NCBI GenBank assembly: GCA_934045905.1
Contig: OW203764.1
Location: 33,397,629 to 33,461,628 of the forward strand
Length of the DNA: 64,000 bases
Reading direction: 5' to 3'
Source of the DNA: Leuctra nigra
Lineage: Eukaryota > Arthropoda > Insecta > Plecoptera > Leuctridae
Positions 1 through 10,589 of the stretch are shown here, piece by piece (within the stretch, counting starts at the first letter, position 1; each line of letters starts with the position of its first letter). The notes under the pieces were generated by a model. That model saw nothing but the letters and a program-made list of their open reading frames with translations, had not been told where the DNA came from and searched no databases. The position numbers were made by a program, and so were the translations under genes.

Positions 1-2327
1 TTTTGGAAAATGTTACGTCTCTTCCTCTTCCGAGGATACCTGATCATATTCACTTGTCTCAAATTACCGGAATCGCCACTAATTACAAAACAGTTTAATT
101 TTTGTAAACAATTCATTTTTCTCCAATTTTTCTCTTTTGAGTTTTTAGTTATCCATTGCGATACCTTTTTCTGGTATGATGTCAATCTATCATTACAATA
201 ATTAAACACTAAATTTTCATTTCCACATGCCTCGAGAGGGTTTTCCAAATCACCACATGCCTCGAGAGGGTTTTCCAAATCACCACATGCCTCGAGAGGG
301 TTTTTCTTATTACCACATGCCTCGAGAGGGTTTTCCAAATCACCATATGCCTCGAGAGGGTTTTCCAAATCACCACATGCCTCGAGAGGGTTTTCCAAAT
401 CACCACATGCCTCGAGAGGGTTTTCCAAATCACCACATGCCTCGAGAGGGTTTTCCAAATCACCACATGCCTCGAGAGGGTTTTTCTTATTACCACATGC
501 CTCGAGAGGGTTTTCCAAATCACCATATGCCTCGAGAGGGTTTTCCAAATCACCACATGCCTCGAGAGGGTTTTCCAAATCACCACATGCCTCGAGAGGG
601 TTTTCCAAATCACCACATGCCTCGAGAGGGTTTTCCAAATCACCACATGCCTCGAGAGGGGTTTTCATATTTGTTATGAATAATTCTTCATTAGTATTAC
701 TCTGTTCTTCTTTCGCTGGTATTTTCCATACGTTATTAATATTTTCATCCTGATTTATTCTGACAAGATTTACTAGTGGCTCTTCTCTGTCCTGTAATTT
801 AACTAAGTTTGAAACACTCACATCTACCTCTTTTTCTTCACTGATGGAGGTCAGATACTTAGAGGCTATCATTTTCTGGGTTAAAGCTCCGATTCTTAAA
901 CCACTTTTAGCCTCTTCACCTGCATCCCTTAGACTTCCCCACGAGTCTAGCATTTTTACTGTTTGTTTAGCATGTTTGAAATTATTGGTCTTGGAGCCTA
1001 TTGTGGTGGATTCTTGATCCACAGACTCGCTTTCCTCCAATCGTCTCTTCAGTGTCTTATGTGGCTCTTTTAAACTTACACAGTTCTTTGCCTCTTCACA
1101 TTTTTCTAAGTGGTTTCTTTCAGTATTTAATGGATCGTTAATTTCTTGAATCGGGCTCCTTTGGACATAAAACTCTTCCTTATCTTGCTCATCTGATCCC
1201 AGTGCTTGTTGTATGTCTAATTTATGATTTTGAACCTGTTCTGGGTAGGTTAGTTCATGTGCTTGGTTTATTGAAGCGGGTGGCCAGTGACACGCGATTA
1301 CTTCTATATCGGTTTCCTTGAAGGCCAAAATTACTTCTGCTTTAACTGGTTCCCATTCCAATCTGTCTAACCCACATCCTAAACGAGGAATCGCTAGACG
1401 CTTAATGTTATGTTGAACACATAATTTTTTTAAAGTTCCCAGAGTCTTCACAAACACATTAAAGTCTGGTTTTTGATATGCAAATTCCTTTGTTACCATG
1501 CTATATACAAAGCGATTATGATCACGGATGTACAATATGCCTCCCACACATTTAATTTTCCCTTTCCAGTCTTTTAGCTCGGGAAAACGCTTTACAAACT
1601 CTACGGCTAGTCCTTTCGACTGGACTGCATCCTTAGATATACATTGTGTCAAGGAAACATCATCATCATTATCAAAAATATCCCTTTCTAATTCTACAAA
1701 CTTAAATGTATGTTTAGTGTCTTTAGACACTGACTGTACATTGCCTAAATTAAGTGACCAATTTATCCCACACGGGCATTGAACTTGATGGTAATCTGAT
1801 GGTATTCCTGTCTGGATAAACACTTCTGATACCCCATCATTTCCATAGCTGACAATGTTTTCTTTATCTATCAGTAACTTATTACTAGTATCTAAGATTA
1901 GGCCATAGGCGCGCATAAAGTTATATCCAAGTATGCCCCCACCCCCAGTATTAAGCTCATCACTACACACTATAAATCTAAAATTATATATCTTATTTCC
2001 TAATTTCAGATTTACGTCTGAATACCCAACAACCGGTAATGCTGATCCCGTGACTGACAGTATGGGTTCCTCTGCTCGATAGATGGGGATGCCAGCCCTC
2101 TGGACCAACCCCTGATGCAGGATGCTTACATCTGCACCACTGTCTATCAGCATACGGTATGATATAATAGTTCTAGCATCTATACCGACTATGAAACTAT
2201 TTACAATTGGCTTTACATCTCTCCCTCCGGAATTATAATTTTCATGACAACATTTGTTCGACTGAATAGTTAAGGGTGGCTCCTGGGAGGGTTCAGTTAC
2301 TACCCTTGATAAAAATACGGTGCTCCG
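1..2327 (-). CDS. LTR-retrotransposon second ORF: retropepsin-like site, OARD1-type macrodomain, decapeptide repeats (runs off window)
   Basis: I translated the minus strand by hand. A frame opens after a TAA at 2328-2330 and has no stop down to base 1 (775 codons, incomplete). It lies in the -1 frame relative to gag and overlaps the end of gag by about 25 bases, so it is probably made by frameshifting; I see no canonical slippery heptamer. About residues 57-65 (near 2148-2125) read MLIDSGADVSIL, the retropepsin active-site pattern. From about 1650 to 1276 the protein matches the OARD1/TARG1 macrodomain: SLTQCISKD, then VTKEFAYQKP, then IPRLGCGLDRLEW. The Lys and Asp equivalent to human OARD1 Lys84 and Asp125 are kept. 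A charged linker follows, then about 15 copies of a GDLENPLEAC repeat, then a basic tail. Reverse transcriptase, if present, lies outside the window. The macrodomain assignment is from motif recognition and is fairly secure. Confidence 0.85.
226..662 (-). repeat. 30-base in-frame minisatellite (decapeptide array) with 180-base higher-order period
   Basis: About 15 tandem 30-base units, each holding CCTCGAGAGGG on the plus strand. Thirty is divisible by three and no variant makes a stop in the minus-strand polyprotein frame, where each unit reads G-D-L-E-N-P-L-E-A-C. Variant units (TTCTTATTAC, at 301 and 481; CATATG, at 344 and 524) recur exactly 180 bases apart, so a block of six units was itself duplicated. 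The other two frames on both strands are also open through the array, but they look like shadows of the repeat. Confidence 0.93.
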
Positions 2328-3679
2328 TTAATTGTCGGGTTTGGCTGTACCCCTTCGGCACTAGTTGTTTGAACTCCCACCGAGGATGGACCCGCTGAAC
2401 TAGGCTCTTGCCTTTGAGACACCGAAGTTTCATTTTCAGAAGTCACTTGAGGAGTTAAATGTGGGCCAAAATATACAGTATGAAAAGCCTTCTCTTGACT
2501 GTAAGGCGGATACGGCCTGAAATTTTGATTCTTTTGTGCATTATCCATATTCTCCGCTCTCATTCTGATTCTGCATTCGGAAATATGATGACCCCGGCGG
2601 CCACAATACCTGCATTCCATCTGAATTGATTGTGATGCATCTTGATTATAGTTTCCTTGTCTGGGCGTTTCTTTCACTGAATTATTTGTTATTTCGTTCT
2701 GTTTCAGCACTTCAAGAGGTGATGGGCAATTATTAGCATAATGTCCAATCCCACCGCACCGAAAACATTTTATTCCTGGGGCCGTGTTCACAGCTGCTCC
2801 CTCACCAGTGCCCGCACGTCCACTTCGGAATTGTGGCGGTGGACCATTTCGATACCGTGATCCGGTATTGGGCATGTTAGCCAGAACTGGTCTTGAATAA
2901 TTTTGATTAGAAAATGAGGTTGACTGACCCGCGAAATCTGGTGTTTGCAACATTCCTACTCTGGGTCTAGTATTCCTTTGGTTCTCAAACTCTGTCGCTA
3001 GTTCCAATGCGTGCTCCAGCGTCTTAGGATCTCTCATCCATATTATACTCCCTCCGCTTTCTGTTCTTAATCCGCGCACAAATGTTTTAACTATTGTTCT
3101 ATCGATCATAGCCTTCGTAAGTTTAACGTCTGCCACCGACATTCCCGGGGCCTCTGCTGTTCGAATACCTGCCATCTTTAAACGAACCAAATACTGCTTG
3201 GCACTTTCGGAATTAGCTTGTTTGCAATTGTAGTACACCTGTACCGGATCTTGGCTCGAACTCGGTGCTCGGAACCAATCTACTAGCGCGGTTGTTAGGT
3301 CACTCCATGAACATCTCAATAAGCTGGGATGGCTTCCCAAGTAGTCCGCGGCGGCTCCCGTCAATCTGAGCTTCAAAATTGTCTTTTTAATGTTATCAGA
3401 CCAACCTCCCAGAGTCCCTACGGAATTTAACGATGTAATAAAATGTCTAAGTGGCACCGAGCCGGACTCACCAGAAAAGTAAGGCACCAATGGCAACAGA
3501 CCGCCAATGTTTTGACTCACCGCTAACAACTCTGCCGGTATTGTAGCATCATGGCCGTCGTTTAGCTCGAAGGTGTTATCTCCATTCTCTTGTGTGTCTT
3601 CAAGATTTTCGACCTCTTGAGTAGGTGGAAGTACTTCTTCGTATATGTTCTCCACAGACATCCTTAAGTTGCTTGTCAC
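2300..3679 (-). CDS. gag: Gag polyprotein of LTR retrotransposon
   Basis: 459 residues from an ATG at 3679, about 170 bases inside the element from the primer site. The middle (roughly residues 80-230, PYFSGESGSVPLRHFITSL onward) resembles the Ty3/gypsy-type retrotransposon Gag capsid region. Two zinc knuckles of the form CX2CX4HX4C follow: CFRCGGIGHYANNC near residue 304 and CRYCGRRGHHISEC near residue 355; they would bind genomic RNA. A Pro/Gln/Ser-rich tail ends at TAG 2300-2302. The protease/macrodomain frame overlaps in -1. No internal stop or frameshift is seen, so this copy may be young. The sequence shows the knuckles and the context; the Ty3-like assignment is inference, and a retrovirus-like element of another clade is possible. 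Confidence 0.88.
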   Translation of the reverse strand: MTSNLRMSVENIYEEVLPPTQEVENLEDTQENGDNTFELNDGHDATIPAELLAVSQNIGGLLPLVPYFSGESGSVPLRHFITSLNSVGTLGGWSDNIKKTILKLRLTGAAADYLGSHPSLLRCSWSDLTTALVDWFRAPSSSQDPVQVYYNCKQANSESAKQYLVRLKMAGIRTAEAPGMSVADVKLTKAMIDRTIVKTFVRGLRTESGGSIIWMRDPKTLEHALELATEFENQRNTRPRVGMLQTPDFAGQSTSFSNQNYSRPVLANMPNTGSRYRNGPPPQFRSGRAGTGEGAAVNTAPGIKCFRCGGIGHYANNCPSPLEVLKQNEITNNSVKETPRQGNYNQDASQSIQMECRYCGRRGHHISECRIRMRAENMDNAQKNQNFRPYPPYSQEKAFHTVYFGPHLTPQVTSENETSVSQRQEPSSAGPSSVGVQTTSAEGVQPNPTINGAPYFYQG

Positions 3680-3850
3680 AAATTCAGAGTGTAAATAATA
3701 AAAGAGTCTCTGAGTTTAACCAATGAAATCGACCGAAGAAAACAAAACACAAAATTTTTTCAGATTTTATTGAAAATAATTTGACTTTTTGCAAAATTTT
3801 TTTTTGTACTTTTAACTTATCTAGACCCCTGAAAAGGGCCGATTTCAAGA

Positions 3851-3868
3851 ATCCCACTTCTGACACCA
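3851..3868 (-). other. Primer-binding site, tRNA-Leu type
   Basis: On the minus strand this reads TGGTGTCAGAAGTGGGAT, complementary to the 3' end of an animal tRNA-Leu with CCA added. It lies two bases inside the proposed LTR end, as expected for minus-strand DNA priming, and fixes the element's orientation. Confidence 0.8.
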
Positions 3869-3870
3869 AT

Positions 3871-4743
3871 TGTAACCTGCCACTGCCTTTGACACCGAAA
3901 TCTATGAATTTATGGGCCGAAAGTTTCAATTTTGAAGTTCTATCTTTTAGAACGCGGACCGAAAAGTTAATTTAGAACAGTCAGGATGACACCACCGTAA
4001 GTATCAACCCCCACGCCTACGGTCGTTCTAAAGGGGAATATAATAAATTTACTGTTTGAAAGAATACCGAGCTTGGCTCATGCGTGGACAGCAAAATAAC
4101 TTTACTTTAAACCAGATACTCTTAATCCGAACTCTTGATGATCTCTTGATGTTACACTAGTCTTTCCAGACAAAACTCAGTTTTTGTGACAACCAGGAAA
4201 AGATGGATTGTGGAGAGTCGAAAATAAACCACTTCGTAGCCTGATGTTTGCTGACGAGTTTGATTTTATTGCTCACTTGAAACTTGAAACACTTGTGGTC
4301 GATCACTTTACACACTCAAATTCGGTAACAACAATGAAAATATCAAATAGTTAACTCAATCGCAATACTTTCACACTTAATTTCGGTTACAACATTTAAA
4401 TTATCGAATAGTTAACTCAATTGCAATTACAACTTACACTATACAAATCCGAAACGTATTATGATTTAACTACTGTTGAATTAAATTTAGCACTGCCTAT
4501 CAGATCTAGACTCCAGTATATGTCCTTTAAGAGGAGAGAGCGAGCAGAAGTCTGCCCATCGAATGGTAACCTAATTTTGATGAGCTGAAATTTATAGACT
4601 TTTGAAAAGTCGTAAAACTTGATACTAAAATTTAGTTCGAACTATGTCACAGCTTGGCGCCACAAATCAAGCTCTCAAACCTCTTGACCAATCCGGTGAT
4701 GCCGGTAAATACAGTCACCTACTATGTTGGCCTTGGGCTGACA
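3871..4743 (-). repeat. 5' LTR of the retrotransposon
   Basis: Starts TGT and ends ACA on either strand (minus strand TGTCAGCCC ... GGTTACA) and abuts the primer site with a two-base spacer. In minus orientation it has a TATAAA at 4596-4591 and an AATAAA at 4270-4265, in the right order for U3-R-U5. The inner end at 3871 is fixed by the primer site. The outer end at 4743 is inferred from the TGTCAG start only, because the second LTR is outside the window and no direct comparison is possible. Confidence 0.65.
4591..4596 (-). promoter_or_regulatory. Putative TATA box of the LTR
   Basis: TATAAA on the minus strand about 150 bases from the proposed outer LTR end and upstream of the AATAAA at 4265-4270. 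This is a motif match only. Confidence 0.4.
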
Positions 4744-5518
4744 TAGGAGAAAACCCTGATTTGAAGTACAGTTTTAAAAATTAAATTTGATTCTTAGTAA
4801 ATATATTATTGATTATTTATCAATTACAATCTTTAACATTGACAATTCTTGCGGATTAAACTAGACTACACAATATAGAAAACAGTAAATTTGCTGTATT
4901 AAAAACCTAGACTTCCAAACTGTCAAATGGTTTTGCTTTGAACTCCTCATAATGTATCTTATGAACATAACATACCCAATTGCTCCAATAAAATGAAATA
5001 TACATTTCCTCTTAAGTTCACAAAACTTGTTACCATGATTTAATCATTTGTTTTACCTGTAATTATTATCCATCCTCAATCATCAATTCAAGTAGGTATG
5101 TGATAAACATTATACTGATTAAAACTTGCTTCTAACTAAAGAATTTTGTAATTAACATTAATATTCAATTATTTGAGGTGTCAATTCAATTAGCATTTAA
5201 GATTATAAGAAAAGTTTAAAGACTTACTGAAATTAGTAGCAGAAATTAAAGGTCCTATTTCAACAAATTATCTTGAGTTCCACTTGCAATATTTCATGTT
5301 TATGAAGTCATGTTTATGAAGTTGTTTACAGTAGATTATTAACAACTCGTCCCTCCGAGCTCACAATTGTTGCAAGTTCGGTGAATTCTCCACTTTACAT
5401 CGTCATATCTCTGTTATTATAAGTCTTAGAAAATAATAAAGCACATCGCTGGAATTGGAAGACAATTATTTTTTCCATAATAAACTGTTTTTATTTTCAG
5501 AGTGTGTTATTAATATCA
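4744..5518. other. AT-rich intergenic stretch
   Basis: No coding frame, RNA gene or clear repeat structure seen on either strand. It may be host flank of the LTR element. Confidence 0.5.
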
Positions 5519-6151
5519 TTAAGGCCAATGCATATCACGTGACTTTATTTCTCTACATCCGATCAAAAGAAATAGTTACCTATGAGTACATACCTTACAT
5601 CGTTCATGCTGAATAATCCAAGGTGATTTATGAAGTAAATTCACTGCATACTGGAGCTTATCAATATTTTCAGTCAATAATATTTATTTTTGCAGTGGTT
5701 TAAGAATAAAATAAATGAAAATCTAGTGTATCCGTACGCGTTTGAAAGCTGTCAATACCCAGTGCTGTTATTTTAAATATTACATTCATAATAGTGGATA
5801 TAATTAATATCTCAACATTTCGTTGGAAAGATGAAGAAAGAGCGCATGTTTTGTTGGCAAAATTGTGTCAGGTTTGTGATGCATATGTGCCCTTTTATTA
5901 GATTAAAGTTTGCTGTTCTTGGCAACTCGTAGGATTTCCTTAAACTTCAGGTCTTGATTTGAGAATATTTAGGTGCAAGGAAGTAAAATCATCCAATATG
6001 TTATTTTCGCAGTTCTTTTCTGCGTAGATTAGTTCCAACAGATGTGTCCTAACTTATCTGATGAGTGAGAAGTATTTGCTAAACTGAACCCTTCCAAATG
6101 AAAATTTGTAGCTTTTTGGTTGAAAAGTCACGTGATATGCAGCCACCTTAA
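5519..6151. mobile_element. MITE flanked by TTAA
   Basis: Imperfect terminal inverted repeats of about 30 bases (TTAAGGCCAATGCATATCACG at the left, with its complement GTGATATGCAGCCACCTTAA at the right). TTAA stands at both outer ends (5519-5522 and 6148-6151), as in piggyBac-type insertions. The interior has no coding capacity. The superfamily call is inference from the TTAA alone. Confidence 0.65.
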
Positions 6152-6639
6152 TAAGTCGATTTTACAATGACTCCAAATTAGATGATTTTTCATGATATTC
6201 AAGACGCTCCACAATCTAGACGGGTATTACGAGGAAAATTTGAGACGCATCGACATGACCGTCTGTGTGTATAGATTACATTGCGTGCATAAAATTACCG
6301 ATTCCCGCTTTGTATTTGACGAAGTATTCTGGAGTAAGTTACGTGCCTGCCGAGCAAGCTTGTCCGGGTCAGCGAAACGAGATGAGGATGTTGAATGGGG
6401 GTTTTTGTAAAGGAGGATGAATTAGAGAGGCATGATTGGTCACGACACAATTCTTAAAACATTTGTCCTCATGTCTCTCTCGTAGCTACCTAAACAGGTG
6501 TTTGCAAGAGGATATTGTTTTTGGAACTGTCTCTTATAGTACGCCCAGCGAGCGTGGAGAAAGTTCAGCAAATGCTGTGTAAAATTCAACAATGGGTTTA
6601 GCTTGTAATCCGGAGTGTTTTGACGCGTGCCCGGTTGTA

Positions 6640-7290
6640 AATCATTTAATCTTTATTGTCAACAGGGCCGAAGCCCTACAAGTGCAATATAATAAAAACA
6701 TGAGAACATAACAACAGACATAATAACAAACAATAAGAACGAATTACAACTAGATCGGTTCTATATAAAAACATTGGACAGAACCTCGTCAACAGAGTCT
6801 TTAAAGTCAGTAAAAGAATCATTAAAAATATCTATATCACAGATCAAGTCACTAGATAACACATCATTAAAAACAGACTGGATACGCAATATGGGAGAAA
6901 ATTTGTAAACATTAACACGACATTTTGAAAGATAAAAAGGTTGCCTATTCCTTGTGTTTTTTCGTGGAGCATGAAAATTAATATTGATAATAAGAACAGA
7001 GTCATAACAGTCATGTATTATTCTATATAAAAACAATATATCTGTGATCTGACGCCTCACTTCAAGTGTGTTCAAATATCTCTCAACCACTGCAGGAAAT
7101 CGGGAATGGGTTGTTTTGTTGTGGTGCCAAATATCTTTCAATGCAGTTGGCTTTTAAAGTTAAAGGAAAGTTGTTTAAAATGGCAACAGTGTAGGTGGAA
7201 GGGGTGGCAGGTCATAAAAAGAGTTGTATCTTGTCAGAGCTTTACTGTCGAACAAGGGTCGAACAATACTGCTCATCTTATGAAAGGAAT
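6640..7290 (-). mobile_element. 5'-truncated LINE tail (Jockey/CR1 group)
   Basis: Minus-strand remnant of a non-LTR retrotransposon: the last part of its reverse-transcriptase ORF followed by a short 3' UTR with a small hairpin (GGGCTTCGGCCC) and AATAAA near 6650. The 5' part is missing, as usual for incomplete target-primed reverse transcription. Confidence 0.75.
6761..7141 (-). pseudogene. LINE reverse transcriptase C-terminal fragment
   Basis: An open frame of 126 codons. It contains the layout typical of the extreme C-terminus of Jockey/CR1-type LINE proteins: ITDILFLYRIIHDCYDSVLI, then INFHAPRKNTRNRQPFY, then SPILRIQSVFN. The same arrangement ends the long LINE protein at 30741-33668. 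Catalytic RT motifs are absent because the copy is truncated. Further coding traces upstream (7145-7290) are broken by stops and frameshifts. It cannot act by itself. Confidence 0.75.
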
Positions 7291-7391
7291 TTCTCCACGC
7301 TCGCTGGGCGTACTATACCTGACCAAGAATCCTCTGATTTTCACCCCTCATTGTAAAACTGCCTCTCCAAATCATCTCGCTTTTCACGGCC

Positions 7392-7664
7392 CTCTAGCGA
7401 GATGAGGATGTTGAATGGAAATGGAATAACCTATTGTTATAAAATTTGGTATATGTTGTCAGGTGGGCCATAGCTCGAAATTAGGATATTTCGCAACAAT
7501 GTGAGATATCCCAATTTCGAGATCCAGTAGGCCGAAAATGCCATGTTGTTGCTAACAGTAAAAGTGTTTGGTCTGCTCCTTAGTTTATTAGGCAGTAACG
7601 GTAAGTTGAGTGACTGTGAGTGTATAGTACGACTTGGCTGGGTGGCGCGACCGCTCCACTAGAT
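7392..7664. repeat. Dispersed 270-base repeat, copy 1
   Basis: Starts CTCTAGCG, ends CGACCGCTCCACTAGA and contains GGGCCATAGCTCGAAATTA. A second copy in the same orientation is at 13107-13364. The ends are partly inverted (CTCTAG/CTAGTG), suggesting a short non-autonomous DNA element. Confidence 0.7.
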
Positions 7665-7683
7665 CACATAAAATCAATGTATA

Positions 7684-9120
7684 ATCATGATCTAATACAC
7701 CTATACAGGGATAGATAACGCCGTATCAATTACATGCTAAACGACAGTCCCTATCCGTGTCCTGCTTTCAAATAAAATTCACAGAAATAAAACATGGCCG
7801 ACCACTAAAAGCCAAATATTATGAGTTTTCTTGTCAAGCTGACACAATGCCTACACCAATATATTACCAAAACATGATGTATATAGGAGCGCCAATACAA
7901 TATCGACTTAATTAAACCAGACAAACCTTAATAAACAGCTTATGTACAGAGAAGGACATGTCAACAGGAAGGCAAGTTTTCAGATTCTTAAATATGGACG
8001 GAAAAATTGAATAGTTTCATTCTGATGTCTTGCTAATTTACATATTTACTCTCTGCTTCATGGGCAATTAAATAAACACTGATTCTTCTTCTTTGGCGTG
8101 GTAGTATTCACAGTATTGTCAGTTATTTTACGGATGAAGAAACAATTACAGAAAATCACAATATATACGACAAAAGCACGTAAAATATGTCAAAACATTT
8201 TTGTATCAGCTGTTTCAATGAAGTGACTTTCAGAAGGCTGGGGTTTATGTAACTTTTACTTAAAGAGACTAGACCTACACTTCCCCCGCCCCACCACACG
8301 TAAAGAGCGTCAACTTCCAAATTTTCGCGGTCTAAAAATGGACAATAACAAGCGTCGGAAATCGGGAGCCGAAAAACCGCAGCGCTCCTGAAACGCTGTG
8401 GTGGTGGGAACTGAGAGGACTATTCGTTACGTAATCTAAATATGTAAATATTTATATACATATTTACGTATATATTTATAAATAAATATATAAATGAATA
8501 AATAAATGTATTTTTAATTACTATGTACGTATTTAATGCGTTTCTATAGGAATCCTGCTCGAGACGTCACAGTGATAGAAAAATGGAGGATGATCTGCTA
8601 GGGGAAATGTGTCAAAGCTATAAATAAATAAAAGCTGTAAAACATGTTTCTCAGATGAATATTTAACTTGAACATGTATATGGATAAATATTGCGTATTA
8701 TTATTAAATTAACTTGTACTTACTTAATATCTTTCTTTCACAAGTAATCACTATAAATATGAGATTTGGATTGCCGCTGTCAGATTTGTTACTTTATGTA
8801 GGTTGCTATGGCAACCTTATCGACTGAGCCATCGACTGTTTTATTTACTTCCATTGTCACGTGGAAGATGGCGCTGGGAATTTTAGGCTCCCTGGACTTT
8901 TTGTGCTTCAAGGATTAGTATTGGCAGCATTGGAAGTTGCCGCTCTTCCCAGTGGTGGAGCGGGGGAAGTGTAGGTCTAGTCTCTTTTACTGCATGCATG
9001 AAAACTGCATGAAAACTAAAGCAGAAATGTTTAGAAGGCTAAGGTGAACCTGGTAGTTCAAATGAAACGCGAAGTTATCTATCCCTGTATAGGTGTATTA
9101 GTTCATGGTATAATCATGAT
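7684..9120. repeat. Inverted-repeat pair enclosing a nested TIR element
   Basis: TAATACACCTATACAGGGATAGATAAC near 7691 recurs inverted near 9077-9103. The element at 8262-8987 lies between. The outer element's exact ends were not resolved. Confidence 0.45.
8262..8987. mobile_element. MITE with AAAGAGACTAGACC termini
   Basis: Terminal inverted repeats of about 35 bases: AAAGAGACTAGACCTACAC at 8262 and its exact complement ending at 8987. TACT flanks both ends, offset by one base at the left, which is a possible 4-base target duplication. The interior is AT-rich with no ORF. Confidence 0.75.
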
Positions 9121-9394
9121 GGCTCTGGTCGCAAATAACATTGCTGTCTACGTCACTTGTTGTAATATTGACAAACGCTGTTTTTCCCGCCTGAATTGTA
9201 GTAGATATTTCAATGCGAGATTTGATAAAGAAAACGAAGGACTAGAAAAATGAAACAAGTGTTGATATTTATTATTTTTCATATAGTTTTTAATTTAATC
9301 TAAAGAAAAAATAATGAATCTTCCCTATTATTATTTTGACAATATTTTTGTGTAAATGTGGTTCAAATATGCTTCTCCAGCCATACAGACAATA

Positions 9395-9855
9395 ACACCT
9401 GAGGGTTGTGTGGCCCTTTAAGGGCACGCCAACGACGAGGTTATTGCGCACATTAAAATTTATGTTTTAACTTTGTTGATTATAAGTGGAGTACATGGGG
9501 AGGGGTCAACCTAACGGGTCCGATCCGGGGGAGTCTAGCACTGGTGGGAAGACCAGGTCGGAATGGGGAGTGGGGACGAACCGGGGGGCGTGAGGGTTCG
9601 GGCCGGCGGGACCCGATTTCAGGGGGATCACCATCTCGAGGGGGGAGGCCGGCCCGATGGGAACCGCAAATTCAACGGAGGACAAGGCTGGGTCGACCCT
9701 GGATGCTTTTTGTCTGGTCCTCACCACTGACCTGTCCGGCATGGGAAGCCCTTACACATGTGCATATGCTCGCCGGCGTAGCCGCAATGGATCATTGGCC
9801 AACACAAACTCCACCACCGCGCTAAGGTGGCAGCCGTCGGGGGAAATCCCCTAAT
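9395..9855 (+). repeat. GC-rich dispersed repeat, copy 1
   Basis: A 460-base GC-rich block in AT-rich surroundings, including ACGACGAGGTTAT, CATGGGGAGGGGTCAACC and GTGGCAGCCGTCGGGGG. A diverged inverted copy lies at 40259-40660. Open frames here (9506-9854) are by-products of high GC and are not called genes. The origin is unknown: a SINE or a LINE 5' UTR is possible. Confidence 0.7.
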
Positions 9856-9859
9856 GTCG

Positions 9860-10253
9860 TCATACGAACGTTACTACATAAATTTACAAATCAATCAACT
9901 TCCCTATAAATTAAAAAAAAAATGTGCACGTTTCGAACATGGAATAGAAAATGTTAGAAATTGTAGAATTTACAAGTGAAAAATCAGAATAAACCAGACG
10001 AAATTGAAGTGTTTTGTGAATATTTTTACAGTAAGCTACTTTGTAGGAATATGGTAATTCTATGTTTATTTATGAATTATAAATGCACATAAAATATGTT
10101 TAATAAATCTCTATGAATGTATACTTAAATACGTACAAATTCAGACCCCTATCATGAATAGTTCGAGAGTAACCTCTCAAACAATGGGATTGTTTTGCGC
10201 CACCCGATCAATTATTCACTCTTCTCTCACCTTGTTATGTATTTTGTTTCTAG
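9860..10253. other. AT-rich stretch before first visible ABCA exon
   Basis: No coding or repeat structure recognised apart from the polypyrimidine tract and TTTCTAG acceptor ending at 10253. It is probably intron. Confidence 0.5.
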
Positions 10254-10438
10254 ATGTAGGTATTACATTCAGCAATATGTCGGAATCTTCAAACTATCAG
10301 CCCACAGACATAACAATGGTTGACGTATTCCTAATGATATTCATCGATGTACTCTTATATGGATTTCTAACTTGGTACATAGAAGCTATATTTCCTGGGA
10401 AGTACGGCATTCCCCAACCTGTGTACTTCCCCTTCACA
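10254..10438 (+). CDS. ABCA transporter (ABCA3-like) exon a: end of first membrane domain
   Basis: Acceptor TTTGTTTCTAG ends at 10253; donor GTGAGT starts at 10439. The exon encodes a hydrophobic segment (VDVFLMIFIDVLLYGFLTWY) followed by IEAIFPGKYGIPQPVYFPF. That is the family-typical last helix and the conserved PGxxGxPxPxYFP loop of the first transmembrane domain of ABCA proteins, just before nucleotide-binding domain 1. ABCA proteins are full-size membrane lipid transporters. The exon ends in frame and the join to 13890 gives PFTRSYWC without a gap. Earlier exons are not seen in this window, so at least one long upstream intron or sequence outside is implied. The family call is firm; ABCA3-like is a best guess. 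Confidence 0.9.
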
Positions 10439-10483
10439 GTGAGTATGACAATCATAATGTTCAAGTGTGTTTATACCTAAATA

Positions 10484-10580
10484 CATGTACACTAATTGGC
10501 ACAACTAAAATGATCGCGCAATAAACATGTTTGACTAAAAATTTTTAGATCGCACCATCAGAAGTCAGTCCACTATAGTA
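10484..10580. repeat. MITE fragment, GTACACT-GGCACA family
   Basis: Contains TGTACACTAATTGGCACAAC and AGATCGCACCATCAGAAGTC. The latter motif also occurs at 37850 and 48013, marking one family. This copy lacks a matching second end. Confidence 0.5.
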
Positions 10581-10589
10581 ATAACTAAT

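Larger units (their letters stand above)
6376..7417. repeat. Inverted-arm element enclosing a LINE tail
   Basis: A 20-base direct repeat (GAGATGAGGATGTTGAATGG) occurs at 6378 and 7398. Inside it are inverted arms, including AGTACGCCCAGCGAGCGTGG near 6540 and its complement near 7292-7315. The LINE fragment sits between the arms, which suggests insertion of the LINE into a pre-existing snapback repeat. Confidence 0.5.

Noticed and set aside
226..662. CRISPR-like array
   Set aside because: The units are contiguous without unique spacers, lie in a coding frame and the genome is eukaryotic.
209..679. Open frames on both strands through the 30-base repeat (MPREGFPNHH and MVIWKTLSRH types)
   Set aside because: They exist only because the unit length is a multiple of three and lacks stops. 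The minus frame that continues into the macrodomain ORF on one side and to the window edge on the other is the credible one.
6192..6410. 72-codon plus-strand frame
   Set aside because: No recognisable domain, no coding-like composition, and it overlaps repeat arms starting at 6376.
9506..9854. Overlapping GC-rich open frames
   Set aside because: They lie in a dispersed repeat, and the diverged copy at 40259-40660 does not keep them.
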